From NCBI GenBank assembly GCA_035533095.1, contig DATLUM010000094.1, forward strand, positions 47,226 to 111,225: 64,000 bases of DNA, in the 5' to 3' direction. The DNA comes from Acidimicrobiales bacterium (GTDB lineage: Bacteria; Actinomycetota; Acidimicrobiia; Acidimicrobiales; Palsa-688). The notes below the pieces were generated by a model. That model was not told the origin of the DNA. It searched no databases and was given only the letters and a program-made list of their open reading frames with translations. Position numbers and translations under genes: made by a program. Of the stretch, positions 44,978-53,618 are shown in pieces (position 1 is the stretch's first letter; the number at the start of each line of letters is the position of its first letter).

Positions 44978-47236
44978 ATGGTGATCGAGGAACCAACCAC
45001 CGCCGGCGGGGCGGGGCCCTTCGACGGAGCCCCCTCCGCGCTGCTCGCCGGCCTGAATCCGGCGCAGGAGGCCGCGGTAACCCACCCGGAAGGGCCGCTG
45101 CTGATCGTCGCCGGCGCCGGCTCCGGCAAGACACGGGTGCTCACCCAGCGGGTCGCCTGGCTGATCGCTGAGAAGGGCGTCTCTCCTTACGAGATCCTGG
45201 CGATCACCTTCACGAACAAGGCGGCCGGCGAGATGCGTGAGCGGGTGCAGGCGCTCGTCGGCCCCGTGGCTCAGCGCATGTGGGTGTCCACGTTCCACTC
45301 GGCGTGCGTCCGGATACTGCGTCGCGACGCAGCCAGGCTCGGGTACAAGAGCAACTTCACCATCTACGACCAGGCCGACTCGGTTCGCCTCGTCGGATAT
45401 GTGGTACGCGACCTCGGGCTCGACTCGAAGAAATTCGCACCCAGAGCGATCCACGCCTACATCTCGAATGCCAAGAACGAGCTCGTCGACTTCGAGACGT
45501 TCTCGGGCCAGGCCCGCACCCTCATGGAACGCAAGGTCGCGGAGGTCTACCGCGAGTACCAGCAGCGCCTTCTTGCGGCGAACGCCATGGACTTCGACGA
45601 CCTGCTCCTCGTGACGGTCAGTCTTTTCCAGGCGTGCCCAGATGTGCTGGAGCACTACCGTCACCGCTTCCGCCACGTCCTGGTCGACGAGTACCAGGAC
45701 ACCAACCGGGCGCAAAACGAGCTCGTTCTCCTCCTCGCCGGCGAGCACCGCCAGGTCACCGTCGTCGGAGACTCGGACCAGTCCGTCTACGGCTGGCGCG
45801 GTGCGGACATCCGCAACATCCTGCAGTTCGAGGAGGCCTTCCCCGACGCGACCGTCGTCGTGCTCGAACAGAACTACCGCTCGACGCAGACGATCCTGGA
45901 CGCGGCCAACGCGGTCATCGCCAACAACGCCATCCGCAAGCCGAAAGCTTTGTGGACCGAGCAGGTTGGCGGCGAGTTGGTGGTGCACTACCACGCGGAG
46001 GACGAGCACGACGAGGGGTCGTGGCTGGCTTCAGAGGTGACGCGGCTGCACCGCGCCGAGGGCGCCGGGGGTTACGCGTGGGGTGACATTGCCGTCTTCT
46101 ACCGGGCGAACGCGCAGAGCCGCGCGGTCGAGGAGGAACTCGTACGGCGCGACATCCCGTACAAGGTCGTCGGAGGTACGCGCTTCTATGACCGCAAGGA
46201 GGTCAAGGATCTGCTCGCCTACCTGCGGGCGGTCGCCAACCCGGATGACGAGGTGTCGTTGAAGCGGATCGTCAACACTCCGAGGCGTGGTGTCGGCGAC
46301 ACCAGCGTCGACAGGATGGACAGGTGGGCGAAGGGGCACGGCGTCTCGTTTGCCGAGGCGCTCCCCCACGCCGAGGAGGCCGGAGTCAGCGGCAAGGCGC
46401 TCGGCGGGGTCCGCACGCTGCAGGAGCTGCTGGAAGAGCTGAGAGACGAAGCGCGTGGCGAGCCGAAGGCGACGCCCGCTCGGCTGCTCGAGGCGGTACT
46501 CGACCGCACCGGCTACCTCGCCGAGGTGATGGCGGAGAACACGGTCGAGGCGGCGGGGCGAGTCGAGAACATCGAGGAGCTGATCGGTGCCGCGGGGGAA
46601 GCCGACGACCTCGACGAGTTCCTCGAGCAGGTGAGCCTCGTCGCCGACGCGGACGAAGTGGACGGCGACGGGTCGAAGGTCACGCTGATGACGCTGCACA
46701 CGGCGAAGGGACTCGAGTACCCGGTCGTGTTCCTGATCGGCATGGAAGAGGGGGTTTTCCCGCACCTGCGGTCGCTGGGCGAGCCCGACGAACTCGAGGA
46801 GGAGCGCCGGCTCGCGTACGTGGGCATCACCCGTGCACGCGAGAGGCTGTACCTGTCGAACGCTTGGTGCAGGACGCTCTGGGGGCAGACGCAGTACAAC
46901 CCTCCCAGCAGGTTCATAAAAGAGATTCCCGAGGTGCTGCTACATGCAGCGGAAGGGGGCAGGCGATCCGCGGTCAGAGCGGGCGCCGGCGGGCTGCGGA
47001 CCCGGGACCAGATAGTCGAGGCGGCGATGCGGCGCGCCAAGGCGGGCCCGGTGCACGGCAGCGGCGCGGATCAGCTCGGGCTGCGCGCCGGCGAGACGGT
47101 GGTCCACGCCAAGTGGGGCGAGGGTGTGGTGATCTCGGTCCGTGGTGAAGGCGACAAGGCGGAGGCGAAGGTGCGGTTCCCGTCGGTGGGGGAGAAGCAC
47201 CTGGCGCTGTCGTTGGCCCCGCTCAAGAGGGCCTGA
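44978..47236 (+). CDS. pcrA: ATP-dependent DNA helicase, PcrA/UvrD type
   Basis: A 752-residue superfamily 1 helicase moving 3' to 5' in excision repair and replication restart. Motifs in order: LNPAQEAAVTHPEGP (Q), GAGSGKT (I), ITFTNKAAGEM (Ia), VDEYQDTN (II), GDSDQSVYGWRGAD (III), LEQNYRSTQTIL (IV), LMTLHTAKGLEYPVVF (V), AYVGITRARERL (VI). The last 60 residues (GETVVHAKWGEGVVISVRGE) form the Tudor-like RNA-polymerase-binding domain seen in PcrA/UvrD. The ATG at 44978 is preferred; GTG at 44966 or 44981 are alternatives. Confidence 0.95.
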   Translation: MVIEEPTTAGGAGPFDGAPSALLAGLNPAQEAAVTHPEGPLLIVAGAGSGKTRVLTQRVAWLIAEKGVSPYEILAITFTNKAAGEMRERVQALVGPVAQRMWVSTFHSACVRILRRDAARLGYKSNFTIYDQADSVRLVGYVVRDLGLDSKKFAPRAIHAYISNAKNELVDFETFSGQARTLMERKVAEVYREYQQRLLAANAMDFDDLLLVTVSLFQACPDVLEHYRHRFRHVLVDEYQDTNRAQNELVLLLAGEHRQVTVVGDSDQSVYGWRGADIRNILQFEEAFPDATVVVLEQNYRSTQTILDAANAVIANNAIRKPKALWTEQVGGELVVHYHAEDEHDEGSWLASEVTRLHRAEGAGGYAWGDIAVFYRANAQSRAVEEELVRRDIPYKVVGGTRFYDRKEVKDLLAYLRAVANPDDEVSLKRIVNTPRRGVGDTSVDRMDRWAKGHGVSFAEALPHAEEAGVSGKALGGVRTLQELLEELRDEARGEPKATPARLLEAVLDRTGYLAEVMAENTVEAAGRVENIEELIGAAGEADDLDEFLEQVSLVADADEVDGDGSKVTLMTLHTAKGLEYPVVFLIGMEEGVFPHLRSLGEPDELEEERRLAYVGITRARERLYLSNAWCRTLWGQTQYNPPSRFIKEIPEVLLHAAEGGRRSAVRAGAGGLRTRDQIVEAAMRRAKAGPVHGSGADQLGLRAGETVVHAKWGEGVVISVRGEGDKAEAKVRFPSVGEKHLALSLAPLKRA

Positions 47237-47260
47237 AGGGGTTCTGCGAACCTCTTCAGG
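47232..47260. terminator. Bidirectional hairpin terminator
   Basis: CCTGAAGGGGTTC (47232-47244) pairs with GAACCTCTTCAGG (47248-47260) around a three-base loop, with one G-U pair. The stem covers the stop codons of both pcrA (+) and the convergent hydrolase gene (-), so it can serve both strands. Confidence 0.65.
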
Positions 47261-49304
47261 GTCCGGCCGTGCTGCAGAGCACCCCACAGGGGACGGCGAA
47301 TGCCGGCGCCGGAGCCACCGGCACGTTGATGTGCGAAGGGGTCGCGCCGCCTCGCTGCACCTGGTAGACGCCGCCGACGAGACCGGTTGTCTGCACCGCC
47401 GTAGGTCCGAGGTGCGGGGAGTCGCCTGTCGTGAGGGTGACACGCAGTGCCCAGCCGGCCGGGATCTCGGCGAACGTCGGGAACACGGCGATGTCGTAGC
47501 GGGTGACCTGGCCCGGCGTCACCGGCTCGCTAGACGCCTGGGTGAAGGGGTGGACGGGCATCAGCAGGTTGCCGTTGCCATCGGTCCACGTCTTGCCGGG
47601 GTCCAGCTTGCGGAAGGATCCCAGCAGCGCCCCGGAGGTCAACGGCACGGACTGGCCGGTTGGCGATACCTCCTCGATCGTGGCGACGAACTCCGTGTCC
47701 TTGGTGGTGGACGTGGCGTAGACGGTCGCGTCGATCGGCCCGCCGATCACCTCATCGTGCGTGAACGGCGCGGTCGTGTAGGTCAGCGCACCGGGGCCTG
47801 CTTCGAGGGTGGCGTCGTTGGTGTCGCACGGGTTGGTGGTGTGGAGTGCTTGGGCCGCGAGCGCGAGGAAACCTCCGCTCCACTGGTCGGATTGCACGCT
47901 GCACGGGCTCGTTGCGGAGGTCCACACGACCGGGTCTGCGCCGGCGGTGTTCGGCGCGGTGGAGCTGAGAACGCCGTCGTTCGTCGAAGTCTGCGCCGTG
48001 CCGGTGCGGCCAGGTCCGAAGTAGTAGGTGGAGGTGGACGCCTCCTGCAGAGGCCAGTCGGCGGTGTCGATCCACTTGCCGGAGTGGAGCTGCTCGAGAT
48101 GGAGCGGCGTGGTCGTGGTGGCGAGCGGCGTCTGCTCGCCGCGCAACCAGGTGTCGAACCATTCCAGTTCGATCGCAGCAAGGTTGACTCCGGTGCCCGT
48201 TGTGACGTGCTGCCACGGTCCCATCATCAGCTGGTACCTCGGCGTGGCGGGCTGGCCGGCGAGCATCGCAGCATCTGCGGGCCGGCCGCTGGCGAGGTTC
48301 TGGAGAGCTGCGTAGTTCTGGAGCTCACCCTGCTGGAATAGGTCGTTCCAGCCGCCGACGAGGAAGGCGGGGATGTTGTCGCCCACGACATCCTGCAGGT
48401 AGGTCGCCGGACTGCGCGCCTGCCAGTAGCTGCCGTCGTAGGACTCGTCGCCCCCCGTCTCGACGTTGGCGAGAGTCGCGGCGTCGTAGCTGGCGAGCGC
48501 CTGGTTGTGTGCCACTTCGAGCGGGGCGAGATTCTGCAGCCCGCCGGCTATCGGTGCGGGCGAGGCCGACTGGCCGGACTCTGAGAGCGGTTCGAGGGCA
48601 GGATTGGCTGCGTTGAGTCCGGCGACGAGGGCGAGGTAGAACGCGCTGAACTCGATGTCGGGGATCCCGCCCTGGGTGACAGTGTCGGAGTAGATGTCGT
48701 GGCCGGAGATGATCGGGAACATGGCCTTGACCGGCGAGTTCTGAGGCAGGGCGCTCACGGTGAGGAACTGGTCGATGCCCATGTAGGACTCACCGAACAG
48801 CCCGACGTCGCCGCCGGAGTCCGGCAGGTGCGCTGCCCAGTTGACGAGGGTCGCGCCGTCAGTTGCCTGGACCGGGTCGAACAAGCCGAATGTTCCGCCC
48901 GAATCGCCCGTGCCGCGCACGTCGGCGATGACCACGATGTATCCCCGATCGACCAGGTAGGGGATGTCGGTGTTGGCGATGGACGCCCCGACCGACGAAG
49001 AGTTGCCGGGCGCGAACGACTCCTTGCCGTACGGCGTCTGCTGGAGGAGAACGGGAAACGAACCGGATGCCGCTTTACCGGTCGAGGGGTTTGTGGGGTA
49101 GTAGACGTCGGCACGGAGGACGGTGCCGTCGTGGGCCTTCACGGGCTGGTCGGTCTGGACTGCGTAGCCGAAGGTCGCCGCTTCCGGAACCCAGGCGCCG
49201 GAGTTCGACTCGGTCGCCCGGGCCACCGGTCCCGTGAGGGCGACTGTGATGAGCGCTGCAGCGCCCGCAGCCAGCCTTCGGAGATTTCTCTTGTGTCCGG
49301 CCAC
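47256..49304 (-). CDS. Secreted CocE/NonD-family hydrolase (S15 type)
   Basis: A 682-residue exported serine hydrolase. A signal peptide is visible (KRNLRRLAAGAAALITVALT, cleavage near ARATES). The alpha/beta hydrolase domain shows VLLQQTPYGKESF, VVIADVRGTGDSGGTF and the nucleophile elbow GLFGESYMG, all typical of X-Pro dipeptidyl-peptidase and cocaine-esterase-like enzymes. The C-terminal beta domain (about 500-680) is the jelly-roll of this family. The GTG start has only a weak ribosome site. Substrate is likely an acylated compound or peptide outside the cell. Confidence 0.85.
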   Translation of the reverse strand: MAGHKRNLRRLAAGAAALITVALTGPVARATESNSGAWVPEAATFGYAVQTDQPVKAHDGTVLRADVYYPTNPSTGKAASGSFPVLLQQTPYGKESFAPGNSSSVGASIANTDIPYLVDRGYIVVIADVRGTGDSGGTFGLFDPVQATDGATLVNWAAHLPDSGGDVGLFGESYMGIDQFLTVSALPQNSPVKAMFPIISGHDIYSDTVTQGGIPDIEFSAFYLALVAGLNAANPALEPLSESGQSASPAPIAGGLQNLAPLEVAHNQALASYDAATLANVETGGDESYDGSYWQARSPATYLQDVVGDNIPAFLVGGWNDLFQQGELQNYAALQNLASGRPADAAMLAGQPATPRYQLMMGPWQHVTTGTGVNLAAIELEWFDTWLRGEQTPLATTTTPLHLEQLHSGKWIDTADWPLQEASTSTYYFGPGRTGTAQTSTNDGVLSSTAPNTAGADPVVWTSATSPCSVQSDQWSGGFLALAAQALHTTNPCDTNDATLEAGPGALTYTTAPFTHDEVIGGPIDATVYATSTTKDTEFVATIEEVSPTGQSVPLTSGALLGSFRKLDPGKTWTDGNGNLLMPVHPFTQASSEPVTPGQVTRYDIAVFPTFAEIPAGWALRVTLTTGDSPHLGPTAVQTTGLVGGVYQVQRGGATPSHINVPVAPAPAFAVPCGVLCSTAGP

Positions 49305-49348
49305 GACCTATTTGTTCGCCGCTGGGATGTCGGCGACCTGCGAGAGCG

Positions 49349-50815
49349 TCAGCAGTTGGCCGGCGGGGGGCCGCTGGCTCCCGGTAGCTCGTAGACCGAG
49401 CTGTTGGTCCCGGGGACCGTGGTGGCGGTGGTCGTCGACCCACCGGTAGATCCGGCCGTCGAGCCGGCCGATGAGGACGACTGGCCGCCGGTCCCGGAGG
49501 CAGCGGTGTAAGACGACCCGGTGATGACCTCGAGGTTGTAAGGGGTGGGGGTCAGGCTCGAGTCCTCGACCAGAGTGGCGCCTCCCGGCATCTTCGCTCC
49601 TACCTGCTGAGCGGCGGTCAGCGAGTCCGGCGCGTAGTGGATCTCGGTGGTGGAGTGGTTGTAGCCGGGCGACGCCGAGTCCACCTTGGTGTAGTAGCCG
49701 AGCCCCGAGAGCCACTGACTCATCTGCCCCGCCTGGCCGCCTACCCCGGTGCCGTTGGCGACCTCGATGTTCACCGAGGACGGGGCGACTGTGACCGACG
49801 GCATGTTGATCTTGGGGGTCTTGGACGCCGGTGCAGATGACGAGGGCTTGCCGGCCGGTGGCGGGGTGGTGCCGAACGCGTTGAAAGCCGCGATCGCTTC
49901 CTTCGCCTGCGGCTGCTGCAATCCGAGCACGTCCGCGCCGCCGGCCGTCACGTAGCTGTACGTCGGCAACGTGATGTTCGGTATCGCCGACGTGTTCATC
50001 GTGCGGAAGTCCTTGGCGAGGTCGAGCATCAGGCTGGTGCTGAACTTGCTGTCCACCGTGAGGTTCTTGGTGACACCGCCGATCACGTTGTTGAGCGCGA
50101 TCGGGTTGGTGAACTCGCTCTCCGCCTTTTTGATCATCTTCTTGATGAAAGCTTGCTGGCGCTGGATTCGAGCGAGGTCACTGAGGCCCTCGGAGTGCCA
50201 GTAGCCGTCCAGCTTGTACTGGTAGTGGCGTGACCGGACGAACGCGAGTGCCTGGTCGCCGACGAGCGTGTAGCAACCGGGGGTCGGGATGTTGAGCAGC
50301 GAGTACGGGTCACGGGCGGGCGTCGGGAAGTAGAACTTGACGCCGCCAACGGCGTTGCTGATATCGCGGAAGGTGTCGAAGTTGATCTCGGCGTAGTGGT
50401 CGACCGGGATGCCGAGATCCTGGGTGATCGTCTGGACCAGCAGCGAGGCCCCTGTGTCGAACGCGGAGTTGATCCGGTTGGAACCGTGGCCGGGGATCGG
50501 CCCCCAGAGGTCGCGCGGTATCGACAGCATCATCAGCTGACGCGTTGACGGCACGACCCTGACGAGGATGATCGTGTCCGAACGTTGGCCCCCTACCTGC
50601 GAGGCGCCTCCGAACTGGGTGTTGTCACCGCCGGCCGCGATCGCGGCGCGGCTGTCGCTTCCCACTATCAGGAGCGTGAACGGCTTCCCGTTGCTGGTGT
50701 CGGTGCCCGTCAGCGTCGGGATGGTCTTGGTCTTGATCTGGCCGAAGCGCCACTGCACGTACCCGTAGGCGCCCGCCACCCCGACGACCGTCAGAGCGAC
50801 GAGGACGTTGGCCAA
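49349..50815 (-). CDS. LytR-CpsA-Psr family cell-wall ligase with LytR_C domain
   Basis: A 488-residue membrane-anchored enzyme that attaches teichoic-acid-like or arabinogalactan-type glycopolymers to peptidoglycan. One N-terminal helix (LVALTVVGVAGAYGYVQWRF) is followed by the LCP domain with RSDTIILVRV, SIPRDLWGPIPG, NRINSAF, ALAFVRSRHY and DLARIQRQQAFI, which supply the arginine and aspartate ligands for the polyprenyl phosphate. A LytR_C domain is at about 345-435, and the tail is Ser/Thr/Gly-rich. The TTG at 50815 is the only standard start in frame, but a basic stretch upstream (RPRRWPRRVLVLANVL) is what such proteins normally have before the helix, so the real N terminus may be longer. 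Confidence 0.87.
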   Translation of the reverse strand: MANVLVALTVVGVAGAYGYVQWRFGQIKTKTIPTLTGTDTSNGKPFTLLIVGSDSRAAIAAGGDNTQFGGASQVGGQRSDTIILVRVVPSTRQLMMLSIPRDLWGPIPGHGSNRINSAFDTGASLLVQTITQDLGIPVDHYAEINFDTFRDISNAVGGVKFYFPTPARDPYSLLNIPTPGCYTLVGDQALAFVRSRHYQYKLDGYWHSEGLSDLARIQRQQAFIKKMIKKAESEFTNPIALNNVIGGVTKNLTVDSKFSTSLMLDLAKDFRTMNTSAIPNITLPTYSYVTAGGADVLGLQQPQAKEAIAAFNAFGTTPPPAGKPSSSAPASKTPKINMPSVTVAPSSVNIEVANGTGVGGQAGQMSQWLSGLGYYTKVDSASPGYNHSTTEIHYAPDSLTAAQQVGAKMPGGATLVEDSSLTPTPYNLEVITGSSYTAASGTGGQSSSSAGSTAGSTGGSTTTATTVPGTNSSVYELPGASGPPPANC

Positions 50816-51115
50816 GACAAGGACACGCCGCGGCCACCGCCTGGGCCTGATCAGCTCGCCGCCTGCGGCGAGGCGCGGCGGCAGAGACGGCGGTCGCCTT
50901 GTTTGGGGCGCGTGCCGCCCACGTCGTGGGCGCTCTCGCTGGCCCCAACTTTCATCGACGGGCGGCCGACGGTAGACGGTGCGGGGGGATTTGTCGTCGG
51001 AGGATCCGATGCCACGATTTTACCTGTGATGATGTCAGCGTTGGCTTCAGGGCGGCCCCACCAGGCGGGACTCGGGTTGGCCCGCCCAGGCGGTGACCTG
51101 CGATCATCGGTGTCG
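50816..51115. other. 300-base divergent intergenic region
   Basis: No separate gene is supported here. On the minus strand the LCP frame stays open to a TAA at 51020-51022, with no ATG, GTG or TTG. A minus-strand TAAAAT (51017-51022) is a good -10 candidate for the LCP gene without a clear -35. On the plus strand, in-frame ATGs at 51029 and 51032 could lengthen the B12-binding protein by about 28 residues. Confidence 0.6.
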
Positions 51116-51529
51116 ATGCAACGGCCCTACCGGGTGGTGGTCGCCAAGCCCGGACTCGACGGTCACGACCGAGGTGCACGCGTGATCGCCCGCGCCTTGC
51201 GCGAGGCCGGGTTCGAGGTCATCTACACGGGCCTGCACCAGACTCCGGAGCAGATCGCCGAGACCGTGATCCAAGAGGACGCCGACGCGGTCGGCCTGTC
51301 GATCCTGTCGGGGGCCCACATGACGCTGTTCCCCCGGATCATCGCCGAGTTGTCCGGCCGGGGAGCGGGCGATGTGCTCGTCTTCGCCGGCGGGATCATC
51401 CCGGCCACCGACATACAGCGGCTCGCCGAGGCGGGGGTGGCGCGGATATTCACGCCCGGTGCTCCCTTGGGCGACATCACAGGCTGGCTCGAGCAGGCCC
51501 TCGACGAGCGGGAGAAGAGCGTCACCTAG
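51116..51529 (+). CDS. Stand-alone B12-binding subunit of an acyl-CoA mutase
   Basis: A 137-residue cobalamin-binding protein equal to the C-terminal domain of methylmalonyl-CoA mutase. The DxHxxG motif is DGHDRG with the cobalt ligand H17. LSILSGAHMTLFPRI and VFAGGIIPATDIQRLAEAGV follow as in the family. Size and layout match the small subunit of isobutyryl-CoA mutase (IcmB) and archaeal split mutases; the large subunit is not in the window. The ATG at 51116 gives the common start MQRPYRVVVAKPGLDGHDRG. It sits 56 bases before sucCD, which would use the succinyl-CoA made by a methylmalonyl-CoA mutase. Confidence 0.88.
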   Translation: MQRPYRVVVAKPGLDGHDRGARVIARALREAGFEVIYTGLHQTPEQIAETVIQEDADAVGLSILSGAHMTLFPRIIAELSGRGAGDVLVFAGGIIPATDIQRLAEAGVARIFTPGAPLGDITGWLEQALDEREKSVT

Positions 51530-51585
51530 TCCGCGGCGCCCGGCCCCCCCTTTCCCCCCAATACCGAAATCAAACAGGAGCAAGA

Positions 51586-52734
51586 GTGGATCTCTTCGAG
51601 TACCAGGGCAAGCAGTACTTCGCCCGGTTCGGCATACCCGTCTCAGCCGGTGGCGTTGCCGACACGGTCGAGGAGGCCGTCGCCGCGGCGAACAAGGCCG
51701 GCTATCCGGTCGTCGTCAAGGCGCAGGTGCAGGTGGGTGGGCGCGGCAAGGCCGGCGGCGTGAAGCTCGCCAACGACAAAGCCGAGGTCCGCACCCACGC
51801 CTCCAACATCCTCGGCCTGGACATCAAGGGCCACGTCGTCCGGAGGCTGTGGGTCGAGCACGCTTCGGACATCGCCAAGGAGTACTACGCCAGCTTCACT
51901 CTCGACCGCGGTGCGAAGAAGTACCTGGCGATGGTCTCGGCGAAGGGAGGCGTCGAGGTCGAGACGGTCGCAGAGGAGGACCCGACCGCGATAGCGCGCC
52001 TGTACATCGATCCGGCATCGGGTTTCAGCGAGGGTGCGGCCGCGAAGCTCGTCGAGGAAGCCGGACTTGATCCCGAGGCACGCGAAGGCGCGGCGAAGAT
52101 CCTGGTCGACCTCTACCGCTGCTACGTCGAAGGCGACGCGGATCTCGTCGAGATCAACCCGCTCATCCTCACTCCTGAGGGGAAGGTGCACGCGCTCGAC
52201 GCGAAGGTGACCCTCGACGACAACGCGTCGTTCCGCCATCCCGAGTGGGACGAGTTCCGCGACATCGACGAGTTCGACGAGCGTGAGCGGCTCGCCCGCA
52301 GCAAGGGTCTGCAGTACGTAGGGCTAGACGGCTACGTCGGCATCATCGCGAACGGGGCCGGTCTTGCGATGAGCACCTGCGACGTCGTCAACCAGGTCGG
52401 CGGATCCCCGGCGAACTTCCTCGACATCGGCGGCGGTGCCAACGCCGAGGTGATGGCCAACGCCCTGGAGGTGATCAGCTCGGACGCAAAGGTCCGGTCG
52501 ATATTCGTAAACATCTTTGGAGGCATAACCCGGGGGGAGGAGGTCGCCACCGGAATCGTGCAGGCTCTGGGACGAGTAGAGATCAAAGCGCCGATGGTGA
52601 TCCGCCTCGACGGGACCAACGCGGAGGAGGGCCGGCAGATACTGCAGTCCGTGCTCTCGGACACGGTGCTTTCGTCGCCGACGATGTTGGATGCGGCCCG
52701 CAAGGCCGTCGAGCTCGCGGGAGCTGTGCAATGA
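51586..52734 (+). CDS. sucC: Succinyl-CoA synthetase beta subunit
   Basis: A 382-residue ATP-grasp subunit of the TCA-cycle enzyme that makes ATP or GTP from succinyl-CoA. It starts MDLFEYQGKQYFARFGIPVS. VVKAQVQVGGRGKAGGVKLA is the ATP-grasp signature, VEINPLILTPEGKVHALDAK carries metal ligands, and the C-terminal domain shows FLDIGGGANAEVMANALEVI and FVNIFGGITRGEEVATGI. The GTG start has AACAGGAGCAAGA upstream. It overlaps sucD by four bases. Confidence 0.97.
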   Translation: MDLFEYQGKQYFARFGIPVSAGGVADTVEEAVAAANKAGYPVVVKAQVQVGGRGKAGGVKLANDKAEVRTHASNILGLDIKGHVVRRLWVEHASDIAKEYYASFTLDRGAKKYLAMVSAKGGVEVETVAEEDPTAIARLYIDPASGFSEGAAAKLVEEAGLDPEAREGAAKILVDLYRCYVEGDADLVEINPLILTPEGKVHALDAKVTLDDNASFRHPEWDEFRDIDEFDERERLARSKGLQYVGLDGYVGIIANGAGLAMSTCDVVNQVGGSPANFLDIGGGANAEVMANALEVISSDAKVRSIFVNIFGGITRGEEVATGIVQALGRVEIKAPMVIRLDGTNAEEGRQILQSVLSDTVLSSPTMLDAARKAVELAGAVQ

Positions 52735-53615
52735 GTGTTTTTGTTGACGAGAAGACCAAGGTCGTGGTGCAGGGCCTCACGGGCGGGCAGGGCCGCTTTC
52801 ACGGGTTGCGCAACAAGGCGTACGGGACGCAGGTAGTCGCCGGCGTCACCCCCGGAAAGGGTGGTCAGGACGTCGAGGGAATACCGGTCTTCGACACCGT
52901 GGCCGAAGCCGTTGCGGCCACGGGGGCGAACGCCTCGTTCGTATCGGTGCCGCCCAAGGGGGCGGCGGCAGCGATCCTCGAGGCTGCTGAAGCTGGCATC
53001 CCGTTCGTCGTGTGCATCACCGAGGGCATCCCGGCCCACGACGAGGCGCGCGTGTTCAACACGCTGGTCGAGTCGTATCCCGCTACGAGGCTCCTCGGGC
53101 CCAACTGCCCTGGGATCATCAGCCCCGGCAAGTGCAACATAGGGATCACCGCCGGCGAGATCGCGCTGCCCGGCGGCCCCGTGGGGATCGTCTCACGCTC
53201 GGGAACGTTGACCTACCAGGCGTTGTACGAACTGAAGCAGCTCGGCATCGGTGTAACTACTTGCGTCGGCATCGGCGGCGACCCGGTTCCCGGTACCAAC
53301 TTCGTCGACTGCCTCGCAGCGTTCGAGTCCGATCCGGAGACGAAGGCGATCGCCATGTTCGGGGAGATCGGCGGCTCCGAAGAGGAGAAGGCAGCGGACT
53401 TCATCGCCAAGGAGGTCACGAAGCCCGTGGTGGCTTACATCGCCGGCGTCACTGCTCCTCCCGGCAAGAAGATGGGCCACGCCGGCGCCATCATCTCCGG
53501 GTCGAAAGGGACGGCTCAGGCGAAGATGGAAGCCCTCGCCGCTGCCGGCGTGCACGTCGTCCACAATCCGACCGAGGCCGGCGAGAAGATGGCGGAGATC
53601 GTCAAAGGTCTCTGA
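52731..53615 (+). CDS. sucD: Succinyl-CoA synthetase alpha subunit
   Basis: A 294-residue CoA-binding subunit carrying the phosphorylated histidine. The N terminus is MSVFVDEKTKVVVQGLTGGQ, followed by YGTQVVAGVTPGKGG and LGPNCPGIISPGKCNIGI. The active histidine is H250 in KKMGHAGAIISGSKGTA. The length is normal. It ends three bases before the convergent stop of the 885-residue unknown protein, which leaves no space for a separate terminator. Confidence 0.97.
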   Translation: MSVFVDEKTKVVVQGLTGGQGRFHGLRNKAYGTQVVAGVTPGKGGQDVEGIPVFDTVAEAVAATGANASFVSVPPKGAAAAILEAAEAGIPFVVCITEGIPAHDEARVFNTLVESYPATRLLGPNCPGIISPGKCNIGITAGEIALPGGPVGIVSRSGTLTYQALYELKQLGIGVTTCVGIGGDPVPGTNFVDCLAAFESDPETKAIAMFGEIGGSEEEKAADFIAKEVTKPVVAYIAGVTAPPGKKMGHAGAIISGSKGTAQAKMEALAAAGVHVVHNPTEAGEKMAEIVKGL

Positions 53616-53618
53616 TCT

